A stretch of 64,000 nucleotides of DNA from CAJCIW01 sp963833965 (GTDB lineage Bacteria; Chlamydiota; Chlamydiia; Chlamydiales; Rhabdochlamydiaceae). Made by a program: the position numbers and the translations under genes. The stretch lies in the NCBI GenBank assembly GCA_963833965.1, contig CAWHZZ010000003.1, forward strand, positions 372,001 to 436,000. Reading direction: 5' to 3'. How positions within the stretch are numbered: position 1 is the first letter of the stretch; the number at the start of each line of letters is the position of its first letter. Shown piece after piece: positions 28,193-36,121 of this stretch. The notes under the pieces are model-generated. The model was not told the DNA's origin. It saw only the letters and a program-made list of their open reading frames with translations, and searched no databases.

Positions 28193-28252
28193 AGCTATTC
28201 TGAATTAGATTATTTGTAATTTTTTTTAAACTTTTTTTCCTCTTCGAAATTG

Positions 28253-28282
28253 CCCTCAGAATATATTCTGAGGGGATTTTTT
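28253..28282 (+). terminator. Rho-independent terminator
   Basis: CCCTCAGAATA is followed directly by its complement TATTCTGAGGG (28253-28274), then GGATTTTTT. It ends the transcript of the 37-residue gene. Confidence 0.85.
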
Positions 28283-28325
28283 ATAATTATCTTATAAATC
28301 AATAATCAATCAGTTTTAATTTTTT

Positions 28326-28354
28326 TTTACAAATTAATTAGTCTTTAATATATA
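28326..28354 (+). promoter_or_regulatory. Promoter of the 35-residue basic protein gene
   Basis: TTTACA (28326-28331), 17 bp, TATATA (28349-28354). The sequence from here, TATATTAAAAATTG.AGG, is the same as at the promoter of the structured RNA at 21922, differing at one base. Confidence 0.65.
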
Positions 28355-28360
28355 TTAAAA

Positions 28361-28445
28361 ATTGTAGGATATGAATGGATTAAGAGCTTGCCCGCAACGG
28401 TGAGTTAAACCTGAAAGTCCTATGTATCCAAACAAGGAGGATATT
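28361..28445 (+). promoter_or_regulatory. Structured leader of the 35-residue basic protein gene
   Basis: An 85-nt untranslated leader that can close as GGATA (about 28367) with TATCC (about 28425), with a GGT/ACC stem inside. A full AAGGAGG (28434-28440) sits 5 nt before the ATG. It contains GTCCTATGTA..CCAAA, also found in the RNA at 22022. I recognise no riboswitch class. Confidence 0.4.
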
Positions 28446-28553
28446 ATGGCAAAAAAATCACGTAAATCAGCTCGCAAATCTCGAAAAGGTACTGCTAGAA
28501 AAGCAAAACGCAAAACCGCTCGTAGATCGCGCAGAGCTACTTCTCGCAAGTAA
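28446..28553 (+). CDS. Histone-like basic peptide, 35 residues
   Basis: Begins MAKKSRKSARKSRKGTARKA and continues in the same style to RATSRK; 20 of 35 residues are Lys or Arg, the rest almost all Ala, Ser and Thr. This composition is that of the chlamydial histone H1-like proteins Hc1/Hc2 tails and of protamine-like peptides. It has a complete expression unit: promoter, leader, perfect Shine-Dalgarno AAGGAGG, and terminator. Probably binds DNA or RNA. It could also be a very short ribosomal-type peptide, but it matches none that I know. Confidence 0.75.
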   Translation: MAKKSRKSARKSRKGTARKAKRKTARRSRRATSRK

Positions 28554-28622
28554 TTTAAGTCCCTGAAAGATGAAACTAGGCTACGACGTTAGTGGTGCCT
28601 AAATCGTCTAAGCAATAGGTTG

Positions 28623-28653
28623 TCGAGCAAGCGCAGGGCTTGCTCGATTTTTT
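28623..28653 (+). terminator. Rho-independent terminator
   Basis: TCGAGCAAGC, five-base loop, GCTTGCTCGA, then TTTTTT. It follows the 35-residue gene by 70 bp and overlaps the last bases of the convergent nitroreductase gene. Confidence 0.88.
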
Positions 28654-29272
28654 ACTTAGAGTCGTCTTTAACCTTTTTGAACTTGCCCTCAATGGCGATT
28701 TCGGAGAGGGGCTTCCTGATGCTAGGCTTTTCCCTCTCTTGAAGTTCTGGAGGGAGTTTGCTCGGCGGCGCGCGCTTTCCGATCGCGGCCATCGCCTCGA
28801 CCTGATAATCGTCAGGGATACCAAGGTCTTTCCTTGCCTTCTCGTAATCAAAGCCTTCCATTCCATGAACGACAAGCCCTCGAGACGAACCCTCTAAGGC
28901 CAAGGCCATCCACGCCGCTCCTGTATCAAAACTATGCGTGTGGGAAGGTTTGTTGTTTTTTTCAAAATTTTTGGCCGAAACGATGAGAAGCAGGACGGCA
29001 GCGTTCTTGTTCCATCCCTGGTTGCCTTCGACCAGGAGATTAAAAAACAACGACCAGGAGGGGCTGTTTTTCTTAGCGTATAGGAACCGCCAAGGTTGAG
29101 CGTTGTAAGAGGAAGGGGCCCACCTCGCCGCTTCAAAAAGCGTCATCAGCTCTTGGTCTGTCATCTCCTCTCCCGTCATGGAACGGGGAGACCACCTGTC
29201 GAGGATGAGCGGGTTGATGGGATAATCCCCCTTGCGGATATTTTTTACTTCTGAATGGAACGGATGAGCCAT
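28652..29272 (-). CDS. Nitroreductase-family protein
   Basis: 206 residues, FMN-dependent NAD(P)H oxidoreductase fold. LDRWSPRSMTGEEMTDQEL and FEAARWAPSSYNAQPWRFLYA contain the FMN-contacting Arg/Ser residues at the N-terminus; GAAWMALALEGSSRGLVVHGM is the central helix and VEAMAAIGKRA the C-terminal FMN segment. Substrate unknown. It starts 9 bp before the end of the upstream PAP2 gene region on the same strand, so it may be the second gene of a pair. Confidence 0.9.
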   Translation of the reverse strand: MAHPFHSEVKNIRKGDYPINPLILDRWSPRSMTGEEMTDQELMTLFEAARWAPSSYNAQPWRFLYAKKNSPSWSLFFNLLVEGNQGWNKNAAVLLLIVSAKNFEKNNKPSHTHSFDTGAAWMALALEGSSRGLVVHGMEGFDYEKARKDLGIPDDYQVEAMAAIGKRAPPSKLPPELQEREKPSIRKPLSEIAIEGKFKKVKDDSK

Positions 29273-29280
29273 AAATTCTC

Positions 29281-29931
29281 CTAGTAACTAAATTGAATCC
29301 TTTGTTTTCTCATGCTCATGTAGACCCATTGGGCGGCAACCATGCCGATCGCAAATCCACCAATCACATCGCTGAAAAAATGCAGTCCCAACGCCACCCT
29401 CGTCATAGCCAATAAAAAGCCCCCGATGGCAATTAATGGCGAAAAGCGAGGGTAAAAGCAACTAAAAGCTCCACAGATAGCACCAATTGCCGCCGCATGT
29501 CCAGAGGGAAATGATTCCACGTGCCTTTTCAAATAGAACATGAAGAAACCGTAGAGATGTTCCGAAAAGAAAAGATCGGGCCTGGGCCGCGCGCAGAGAA
29601 ATTTTAAGATCCACACGAAGAGATTGCCCACCGGAATGGAGACGGCGACGAGCAGAAAACGATTTCCCCAGACCTTTTTTTTCAATAAGTAGCCAAAAAG
29701 GAAAAAAAGAACCGGCCATACGTAATTATTGTATTTAGGATCAATGATGTCCGTCAACAATCTCAGAGGTTTTCTCCAAGTCAGGGGAAGAGAATGGAAC
29801 GATTTGGCAATGGGAATATCTATGAAAAAGTAGCCGAGCAGGATTATCGCCGCTGCGATCGCGAGAACCCATTTTCGATGCTGAAAAAAGAACGCTTCTC
29901 GATTCATGTCTACCATTATATTATTTTTCAA
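29281..29931 (-). CDS. PAP2-superfamily membrane phosphatase
   Basis: 216 residues, about six membrane segments. The three phosphatase motifs are present in order: KFLCARPRP, ESFPSGHAAAIGAICG with the catalytic His, and TRVALGLHFFSDVIGG with the nucleophile His and the Asp. Members dephosphorylate undecaprenyl diphosphate, phosphatidylglycerophosphate or lipid A. Which substrate applies cannot be told. A start at MNREAFFF is equally possible. Confidence 0.88.
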   Translation of the reverse strand: MKNNIMVDMNREAFFFQHRKWVLAIAAAIILLGYFFIDIPIAKSFHSLPLTWRKPLRLLTDIIDPKYNNYVWPVLFFLFGYLLKKKVWGNRFLLVAVSIPVGNLFVWILKFLCARPRPDLFFSEHLYGFFMFYLKRHVESFPSGHAAAIGAICGAFSCFYPRFSPLIAIGGFLLAMTRVALGLHFFSDVIGGFAIGMVAAQWVYMSMRKQRIQFSY

Positions 29932-29966
29932 TTATACTCAAAAGGAATAACTTGAGCAGGTGAACG

Positions 29967-30752
29967 ATGAAAGTGGCAGTGATTGGATGCGGTGTCATGG
30001 GGAGCGCGTTTGCAAAGCATTTTGCAAAAAACCATTCGGTTCTTCTCCATGATCACGATAAAGATAAGGCAAAATCGCTAGCAAAAGAAATCGGCGCTGC
30101 TGTCGAGGTGGATTTAAACAAATGCGTGGAGCGCGCCGATGCCATCTTGCTCGCGATCAAGCCGAAAGACTTAAAGCTGGCTGCAAAAGCGGCAGCAGGA
30201 TCTTTGACCGAGAATAAAATTCTCATCAGCATTCTCGCGGGGACGTCTCTTGCAGCGCTTAGAAAAAATTTCCCCTCAGGGGTTCTGATCCGCTCCATGC
30301 CGAATTTAGCCCTCGTCTACGGCCAAGGTGTTATCGGCTTGGTTGAAAATTTCCAAATTACTCCCCAAGTAAAAAAGAGCGTGGACGCTCTTTTAGAGGG
30401 AATTGGGCTAGTCGCGTGGATGTCGGAAGATAAAATCGATGCCTTGACCGCCTTGAGCGGTTCAGGGATTGGTTTTGTCCTTGTGATGATCGAAGCGATG
30501 ATTGACGGCGGGGTTCATTTGGGATTTACTGCCCAAGAAGCCCGTGAATTTGTCCTTAAAACAATGGAAGGGGCTGTCGCTCTAATGAGAGAGTCCGGCA
30601 AACATCCGGCCGAATTAAAGCTCAACATCGCTTCTCCCGGAGGGACGACCATCGCAGGCCTAAAAGTCCTCGAAGAAGAAGGCGTCCGCCCTGGAATCGT
30701 CCGTGCGATGGTCGCCTGCCACGAAAAAGCGCTCAATATGATGCACGATTAA
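29967..30752 (+). CDS. proC: Pyrroline-5-carboxylate reductase
   Basis: Last step of proline synthesis, reducing pyrroline-5-carboxylate with NAD(P)H. 261 residues. KVAVIGCGVMGSAFAKHF is the Rossmann loop; AILLAIKPKDLKLAA, LIRSMPNLALVYGQG, ALSGSGIGFVLVMIEAM and IASPGGTTIAGLKVLEEEGVR are the conserved motifs through to the C-terminal domain. It ends 4 bp inside the convergent neighbour. Confidence 0.95.
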   Translation: MKVAVIGCGVMGSAFAKHFAKNHSVLLHDHDKDKAKSLAKEIGAAVEVDLNKCVERADAILLAIKPKDLKLAAKAAAGSLTENKILISILAGTSLAALRKNFPSGVLIRSMPNLALVYGQGVIGLVENFQITPQVKKSVDALLEGIGLVAWMSEDKIDALTALSGSGIGFVLVMIEAMIDGGVHLGFTAQEAREFVLKTMEGAVALMRESGKHPAELKLNIASPGGTTIAGLKVLEEEGVRPGIVRAMVACHEKALNMMHD

Positions 30753-32134
30753 ATCTTAATGCCTGAAGGAACCGTCAGCGTATAGTCGAAACCTTTTACT
30801 TGCTTAAACGTTTTCGGGATGGGGATCAGAGTAGCCGGTGCTGGCTCTGACTCGATGATTTTTTGGTAAATTGCCTTCACAATGCTTGGTATGCAGTTTT
30901 CAACTTTGAAATCCCAGCCTTTGGAATCCATGAGACCTTCATTGAGATAGTAGCGCCCCAGCGCTAAGACAGCGCCTGCGAGAAGAACAATAAACGGGAT
31001 GAAAAATGGAACGGCAAAACATCCTAAAATAAGGCCAATGGTTGTCGTAATCACGGCGGCAAGACCGATCGAATGGACGAGGATCTTTTTTTGCGACTGG
31101 AGTTGGATATGATGGAAAATTTCCTCGGCCTTCTGTTTGCCTTCGGCTCTTTTTAAAGAATCGGGGCCCTGCAGATTTTTGATCGTCGTAGGGAGTGCTT
31201 GCTCTATTGCATCGGCGAGCCATGGATGCACGCGGCGGATGAGCTCATTTTTTTTGGCTGTCAGATCGCCGGGATTACCATTAAAGTAAGTGTTATGAAG
31301 CTGCTCCAGTCTTGCTAAATAAATTTTTTCCTCGATTTGTGTATACCAGACTCGGCCATAAACTTGGATTTTCTGCTCCCGCCTTTTTCCGTCTGACTGC
31401 GCGTTCGCTCTCGCCAGCTGGCAGGAAGATGGCTTCGAGCTCCACGCTTTGTCATACGAAAAAATTCGGGGCATAAAATCCAAGTTTATGGCCGAGTCTG
31501 GTATAAAATCAGCCTGTTTTTGTAATAAAGCTTCAATTTCTTCTTTCACAGGAAGGGGGAGTGTAGCGGATTTTATAATTTTTCCCACTTCATAGGAATA
31601 CTTTTGCTGTCTAGAGGTAGGGTCGGGGTCGTTAATGATTTTCTTTAGGAATTCGATTTCTTGGGGATAGTTTTCTAAATAAAATTGCTTTGTTTGATGC
31701 AGGCCGAGGGATTCCAATACCCCTTCGATCGCGCACATGATAAAACCGAGTCCTGAGATGGAGAAAGAGAACGGGACCAGCGCATTCGTAAATGTTTCGG
31801 AAATCAGCTTAAAATAGAGGCCAGCTTTGGCGATGTACAAGATCAGCGAACTCGCCGAGTTGAGGAAGCTAAGGGGCGCTCCAGCGACTCTAATCCCATT
31901 TTCGACGAGCCCTTCATTATCGTGGACTTTTTCCGCTGCCAGCATCGCCTTGACGCCATTAAAAAATTCATAAGGAGCGAAGAATAAATTTGTAACCCCT
32001 GGGGTGATCGTATAGCCAGGGCCTAAATATAATTTAGAGTCATTCGAATTTTTATTTGAAGAAGAAAAGGCATCAATATTTGAATTTGTCGAAGGGAAAT
32101 TGTTTATTGGTCTAGTGTAATTAATTGCCGTCAT
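30749..32134 (-). CDS. Membrane protein of unknown function carrying an in-frame palindromic element
   Basis: 461 residues, not recognised. Two hydrophobic regions are visible: about residues 105-140 and about 350-395 (AAVITTTIGLILGCFAVPFF, then a second span). The segment 210-264 is encoded by a long palindrome (31342-31505) related to one found outside genes at 35960. Removing it joins KQADFI to TQIEEKIYLARLEQL, a continuous helical stretch, so the insertion appears to have entered an existing gene without breaking the frame. The N-terminal 40 residues are Ser/Asn-rich, as in several possible effectors here. Confidence 0.7.
   Translation of the reverse strand: MTAINYTRPINNFPSTNSNIDAFSSSNKNSNDSKLYLGPGYTITPGVTNLFFAPYEFFNGVKAMLAAEKVHDNEGLVENGIRVAGAPLSFLNSASSLILYIAKAGLYFKLISETFTNALVPFSFSISGLGFIMCAIEGVLESLGLHQTKQFYLENYPQEIEFLKKIINDPDPTSRQQKYSYEVGKIIKSATLPLPVKEEIEALLQKQADFIPDSAINLDFMPRIFSYDKAWSSKPSSCQLARANAQSDGKRREQKIQVYGRVWYTQIEEKIYLARLEQLHNTYFNGNPGDLTAKKNELIRRVHPWLADAIEQALPTTIKNLQGPDSLKRAEGKQKAEEIFHHIQLQSQKKILVHSIGLAAVITTTIGLILGCFAVPFFIPFIVLLAGAVLALGRYYLNEGLMDSKGWDFKVENCIPSIVKAIYQKIIESEPAPATLIPIPKTFKQVKGFDYTLTVPSGIKI
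31342..31505. repeat. Palindromic element, copy E1 (inside an ORF)
   Basis: A 31-bp perfect terminal inverted repeat (31342-31372 against 31475-31505; outer end TATACCAGACTCGGCC) around a core of about 102 bp. The core, read on the minus strand, is highly similar to the core of the element at 35960-36121, including CTTCCTGCCAGCT and GCGAGAGCGAACGC. The arms of the two copies differ at 12 of 31 positions, each matched on the opposite arm. If TA is the target duplication, 160 bp plus 2 bp make 54 codons, explaining the open frame. Confidence 0.85.
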
Positions 32135-32282
32135 TTTATTTCCGATTTTGATTATCTTATTTTCGGTTTATTTAGATTATAAATCAATCCGAAATCATTT
32201 GTTGGGAAATGCTGTAGAAAAAATTCATGACAAAAAAAAGGAATATTTTGGTATATAAATTCAAAATTTACGGAGGAAAAAC

Positions 32283-32963
32283 ATGAAAAACAAATGGGTT
32301 TTGTTCGCAGTGATACCTTTTTCTTTGTACGCCCAAGACATGCCCCAGGCGCCAAAAACAAAAGTGGTTTCTGCAGATTATTTGGTCCAAGACTATTCTT
32401 ATCTTTATGGGATGCCTGGATTTTCCGACGATCTATTGAAGATGCATTTTCAGCTTTATCAAGGCTATGTGAAAAATACGAATTTCCTCTTGAATCGGAT
32501 GAAGGAGCTCGAATCGCAAGACCGCGATCAAACTTATGATTACGGGGCGTTAAAACGGCGATTTGGGTGGGAATGGGACGGCATGAGGCTTCATGAATTG
32601 TACTTTGAAAATCTCGGCGGTCACGCGCCTTTGGACAAATCGACGCCCCTTTTCCAGCGGATTGTCAAAGATTTCGGCAGCTATGACGCCTGGAAGAAAA
32701 ATTTCATGGCTACCGGAATGATACGCGGGATAGGGTGGGTGGTCCTCTACTGCGATCCGCAGAGCGGTCGATTGATGAATACATGGATCAATGAGCATGA
32801 TCTTGGCCATTTAGCTGGAGGATCCCCCTTGCTCGTAATGGACGTCTTTGAGCACGCTTATATCACTCAATACGGCCTAGACCGAGGGAAATATATCCAA
32901 GCCTTTTTCGATAATATCGATTGGAAAAAACCTCTCGGGCGCTATGATGAATTGAATGAGTAA
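32283..32963 (+). CDS. Exported Fe/Mn superoxide dismutase
   Basis: 226 residues. Residues 1-18 (MKNKWVLFAVIPFSLYAQ) are a signal peptide. The four metal ligands are identifiable: His55 in KMHFQLYQGYV, His104 in MRLHELYFENLGG, and Asp187/His191 in VMDVFEHAY. GIGWVVLYC replaces the usual GSGWAWL, and the Gln or His that normally tunes the metal site is not obvious, so metal choice is open. GGAGG 6 nt upstream sets the start. Periplasmic defence against superoxide, perhaps of host origin. It overlaps the following transporter gene by 8 bp. Confidence 0.88.
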   Translation: MKNKWVLFAVIPFSLYAQDMPQAPKTKVVSADYLVQDYSYLYGMPGFSDDLLKMHFQLYQGYVKNTNFLLNRMKELESQDRDQTYDYGALKRRFGWEWDGMRLHELYFENLGGHAPLDKSTPLFQRIVKDFGSYDAWKKNFMATGMIRGIGWVVLYCDPQSGRLMNTWINEHDLGHLAGGSPLLVMDVFEHAYITQYGLDRGKYIQAFFDNIDWKKPLGRYDELNE

Positions 32964-33897
32964 ATTTCCTCCTTCTGTCCCGCTTCCGGAGAGTGTCAGC
33001 AAAAATCGGCTGGAGCGGCGCAAACAGATGATGGCGACGGCGGCTCGCGGTGTGGTTTTGCGTGGTGCCATCATCATCGCGGAGCTGCTTGGGTTTGTCT
33101 TTCTCAATAGCTCCGCTTTGCTCATGGACGCTTTGTCCAGTTTGTTTGACATCGCCGCCAGCCTTTTTCTAATTCTTTTCATCAAGATAGCGGACAAGCC
33201 TCCCGACAGAAATCACCCTTTTGGGCATGGCCGTTTTGAGCCGATTGCGGGGCTGCAACTTGGCCTTATGCTCGCTGTGCTGGGCGGCGGCATGGCTGTC
33301 CAACAACTTTTCGCCATTTCCACTGGGGCGCAAGGAAAAGTGATCCAGCCGTTCACTTGGCTGATTCCGCTCGGCGCTGTCATTCTGCTCGAAATCTCCT
33401 ATCAGACTCTTAAGCGGACTGCCAAACGACAGAATAGCCCTGCCTTGCTCGCCGACGCCGTGCATTACCGCATTGATGCGCTCAATTGTCTGTTTGCGAT
33501 GATCGCTCTATTATTCGCCGCTTATTTTCCTAAATACAGCGTTTTAAGCGATCATCTTGGCGCCATTGTGATTGCTGTGCTAATGATCGGCATTGGAATC
33601 TACGCCGCAAAGAACAATATTAATCAATTGCTCGATCGCGTCCCCGAGCAGCGATTTTTCGAAAAAGTTGGAACCGCAGCTCTTCGCGTCGAAGGGGTGC
33701 TTGCGACAGAGAAAATTCGGATCCAGCTTTACGGGCCGGACGCTCACGTCGGAATCGATATTGAAGTTTCTCCAGGCCTATCAGTCGAACACGCTCACGA
33801 GCTGACCCAAAAGGTGCGCGCCGAAATTCAAAAAGAATGGCCCGCTGTGCGCGATGTCATCGTTCACGTCGAGCCCTACTATGCAGGGGATCATTAG
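32956..33897 (+). CDS. Cation diffusion facilitator family transporter
   Basis: Exports divalent metals (Zn, Fe, Mn) by proton exchange. 313 residues. Six membrane segments; SSALLMDALSSLFDIAASL and DKPPDRNHPFGHGRFEPI contain the DxxxD metal site and the HPFGHGR loop, YRIDALNCLFAMIALL the second Asp site, and the C-terminal cytoplasmic domain (VRDVIVHVEPY) the metal-sensing part. Translationally coupled to the superoxide dismutase, hinting at a joint metal or oxidative-stress role. Confidence 0.92.
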   Translation: MSKFPPSVPLPESVSKNRLERRKQMMATAARGVVLRGAIIIAELLGFVFLNSSALLMDALSSLFDIAASLFLILFIKIADKPPDRNHPFGHGRFEPIAGLQLGLMLAVLGGGMAVQQLFAISTGAQGKVIQPFTWLIPLGAVILLEISYQTLKRTAKRQNSPALLADAVHYRIDALNCLFAMIALLFAAYFPKYSVLSDHLGAIVIAVLMIGIGIYAAKNNINQLLDRVPEQRFFEKVGTAALRVEGVLATEKIRIQLYGPDAHVGIDIEVSPGLSVEHAHELTQKVRAEIQKEWPAVRDVIVHVEPYYAGDH

Positions 33898-34226
33898 CGG
33901 GTATCTCGAAGCGTCCTTCGGATCTTCAACGCGACGACAATTAAGACCGCAAGGCTGGCCAGGCTTAAAAAGCCAGCGGGAAAGAAATGGAGAGTTTTTG
34001 CGAACCGATAGGTGAAGAACCCGTCGAGAAAGAATGTCGAGGCCAGAGCGGCATATTGTCCAATGATTTTTCCCTTGGAAATAAAATAAGCGGAAATGAG
34101 AAGAGCGCTGCCGAATGCGCTGCCGGAAATCAAAGAGGCTTGAGAGCCGCTTTTGACAAATCCCATGATTCCCCCAAGAGCAATTAATAGACCGAAGACA
34201 AATACGATCGTTGCGGTGACTTTCAT
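33894..34226 (-). CDS. TMEM14-family (UPF0136) small membrane protein
   Basis: 110 residues with four membrane segments. GLLIALGGIMGFVKSGSQASLISG is the family signature, followed by FGSALLISAYFISKG and FFTYRFAKTLHFFPAGFLSL. In eukaryotes TMEM14/FAX proteins transport heme precursors or fatty acids; bacterial members are best known from Cyanobacteria and Chlamydiae. Function here is unknown. It ends 4 bp inside the convergent metal transporter. Confidence 0.82.
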   Translation of the reverse strand: MKVTATIVFVFGLLIALGGIMGFVKSGSQASLISGSAFGSALLISAYFISKGKIIGQYAALASTFFLDGFFTYRFAKTLHFFPAGFLSLASLAVLIVVALKIRRTLRDTR

Positions 34227-34358
34227 TTGCGTGACTCCATATTTTTTTGCGCTTGCTCAAAAGTAAAGATTATAGACAAGTGCGGTATTTGGTTTCTACC
34301 AAGATTATAAGATATTCAACAACAAGGCCTTCAATGTTTCTCTAAGTCTTTCTTTACC

Positions 34359-34387
34359 TTGACTTCCAGAAGCAGTGAAAGTATAAT
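34359..34387 (+). promoter_or_regulatory. Near-consensus sigma-70-type promoter
   Basis: TTGACT (34359-34364), 17 bp, TATAAT (34382-34387). It decides the start of the next gene: the ATGs at 34359 and 34386 lie inside the promoter, so translation should begin at 34419. Confidence 0.85.
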
Positions 34388-34418
34388 GTACTCCACACTA
34401 CATAGGGGCGTTTTTAAA

Positions 34419-35006
34419 ATGAGGCCAGCGAGAAGGGTTTACGAATGGGCTTGTCAAAAAGCTTTCTCTCCCATGGCGCCGCTATGGCTGGCATTCATTT
34501 TTTTACTTGAAATGTTCCTGTTTTTGCCCATGGACGCGCTCTTGATGCTATTTTGCCTGCACAATCCTGCGCGCCGCTTCACTTATGCCCTCGTCGCCAC
34601 GTTGTCATCCCTTGTGATTGGATTGATCGGCTACGCTCTCGGGTACTGGCTTTGGGACACCATCGGTCAATTTGCGACCGATCATCTCATTTCCAAAGAT
34701 TTTTTCCATCGTTTGGTCGATCATTATAACACTCACGATTTTCTCGCCGTCTTTGCCGGAAGTTTTTTGCCCGTTCCTTTTAAAGCGATCACAATTTCAG
34801 CGGGGTTTTGCAAACTTTCACTGGGTGGGTTTTTATCTTCGATTTTTCTTGCCAGGGGCTTGAGGTTCTTCCTAATCGCAGAACTGATGCAGCGATGGGG
34901 CACTCCAATCAAAGCTTTTATCGACAGGCATTTCGGGAGTTTAGTGATTGCTTTCGGCGCGAAGTTCGCCCTCACATTGGGCTTCTTTTGGATTTTGGGA
35001 AATTAA
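34419..35006 (+). CDS. YqaA/DedA-type (VTT domain) membrane protein
   Basis: 195 residues from ATG 34419, with AGGGG 9-10 nt upstream. Membrane segments at WLAFIFLLEMFLFLPMDALL, YALVATLSSLVIGLIGYALG and near the C-terminus. GSFLPVPFKAITISAG is the family's re-entrant motif, of the kind in DedA/YqaA/SNARE-associated proteins, some of which move undecaprenyl phosphate or other lipids. It is followed without a gap by the tsaC/sua5 GTG start. Confidence 0.85.
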   Translation: MRPARRVYEWACQKAFSPMAPLWLAFIFLLEMFLFLPMDALLMLFCLHNPARRFTYALVATLSSLVIGLIGYALGYWLWDTIGQFATDHLISKDFFHRLVDHYNTHDFLAVFAGSFLPVPFKAITISAGFCKLSLGGFLSSIFLARGLRFFLIAELMQRWGTPIKAFIDRHFGSLVIAFGAKFALTLGFFWILGN

Positions 35007-35957
35007 GTGGCAACAGAAATTCTCACTCCTCAGGATATCGAGCGCGCGGCGGCATTTCTCAAAAACGGACAGCTTGTCGCTTTTCCCACCGAGACCGTCT
35101 ATGGGCTTGGTGCCCCCATCTTCAATCCAGCTGCTGTCGCTTCGATCTTCCAAATCAAGGGACGCCCCGCTGACAATCCTCTCATCGTTCATGTCGATGC
35201 ATTGCGATGGGCCCAGCGGATCTGTGTAGAAATTCCCGATTCTTTCTATCATCTAGCCGAGGCTTTTTTTCCCGGTCCTTTGACCGTCGTCATGAAACGC
35301 CATGAAGCCGTTCCATCCATCGTCTCTGCGGGAATGTCCTCGATTGCTTTGCGCATGCCATCTCATCCGATCGCTTTAAAGCTTATCTCGTCGGTCGGCG
35401 AGCCGATTGCGGCACCATCTGCCAATTTATCCGGAAGGCCCAGCGCGACACAGGCTTCCCATGTTTTAGATGACTTTGATGGAACAATCGCCGCTGTTAT
35501 CGATGGAGGAAAGACGGACCTTGGTCTTGAATCGACGGTGGTGAGTTTGCTCAATGAAACCCCTTTCCTGATGCGGCCGGGGACAATCACCAAAGAGCAG
35601 CTTGAAGAGGCGCTTGGGGAATTTATCGAGATTGCAGAGCCGGGCCGCGGCCCCATTTTATCCCCAGGAATGAAGTACCGCCATTATTCGCCAAAAGCCT
35701 CTGTGAAACTTTTCCGCTCATGCGATGAAATGAGCGTTTACCATGAGCAAACGCCCTCGAAGAAGAAAATGGCCCTGTCGTTGCGGCCATTTGCATTTAA
35801 CGGAATAGATGTTTTTCCTCTTTCTGCAAAAGAACTCTATGCCCTTCTTCGATTTGCCGATCAAAAACACTATTCCGAAATCCTCGTCCTTTGCGATGAA
35901 GAATTACTCGCCCAAAAAGCGCTGATGAATCGGCTCTTGCGTTCTGCCGGCCTGTAA
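35007..35957 (+). CDS. tsaC: L-threonylcarbamoyladenylate synthase (Sua5-type)
   Basis: Makes threonylcarbamoyl-AMP from threonine, bicarbonate and ATP for t6A tRNA modification; the product feeds TsaD (4271-5263). 316 residues: the YrdC domain (LVAFPTETVYGLGAPIFNP, IKGRPADNPLIVHV, PSANLSGRPSATQASHV, STVVSLLNETPFLMRPG) plus a C-terminal Sua5 domain after the SPGMKYRHYSPKA linker. The start is GTG at 35007, immediately after the preceding stop. A palindromic element begins 3 bp after its stop. Confidence 0.95.
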   Translation: MATEILTPQDIERAAAFLKNGQLVAFPTETVYGLGAPIFNPAAVASIFQIKGRPADNPLIVHVDALRWAQRICVEIPDSFYHLAEAFFPGPLTVVMKRHEAVPSIVSAGMSSIALRMPSHPIALKLISSVGEPIAAPSANLSGRPSATQASHVLDDFDGTIAAVIDGGKTDLGLESTVVSLLNETPFLMRPGTITKEQLEEALGEFIEIAEPGRGPILSPGMKYRHYSPKASVKLFRSCDEMSVYHEQTPSKKKMALSLRPFAFNGIDVFPLSAKELYALLRFADQKHYSEILVLCDEELLAQKALMNRLLRSAGL

Positions 35958-35959
35958 AA

Positions 35960-36121
35960 TATACTGTGGTCGGCTTGTAGAGTCGATTTTATGCCCTGAA
36001 TTTTTTCGTGTGACGAAGCGTGGATCGAAGCAATCTTCCTGCCAGCTTGCGAGAGCGAACGCAAAGTCAAACGGAAAAAGGCAGGCGCAGAAAATCGACT
36101 CTACAAGCCGACCGCAGTATA
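35960..36121. repeat. Palindromic element, copy E2
   Basis: Ends TATACTG...CAGTATA, with about 30-bp inverted arms (35960-35990 and 36091-36121; one mismatch) and a core of about 100 bp very similar to that of E1. Inner features include GGATCGAAGCAATCTTCCTG, a small stem AAG/CTT inside a conserved frame. Its arms match those of E1 only at the outer TATAC, the central TCGGC and the inner GATTTT, yet pair with each other. It lies 3 bp after the tsaC stop. Confidence 0.85.

Noticed and set aside
28355..28549. Minus-strand ORF of 64 codons
   Set aside because: It is the exact complement of the 35-residue basic protein gene and its leader, which has promoter, Shine-Dalgarno and terminator on the plus strand.
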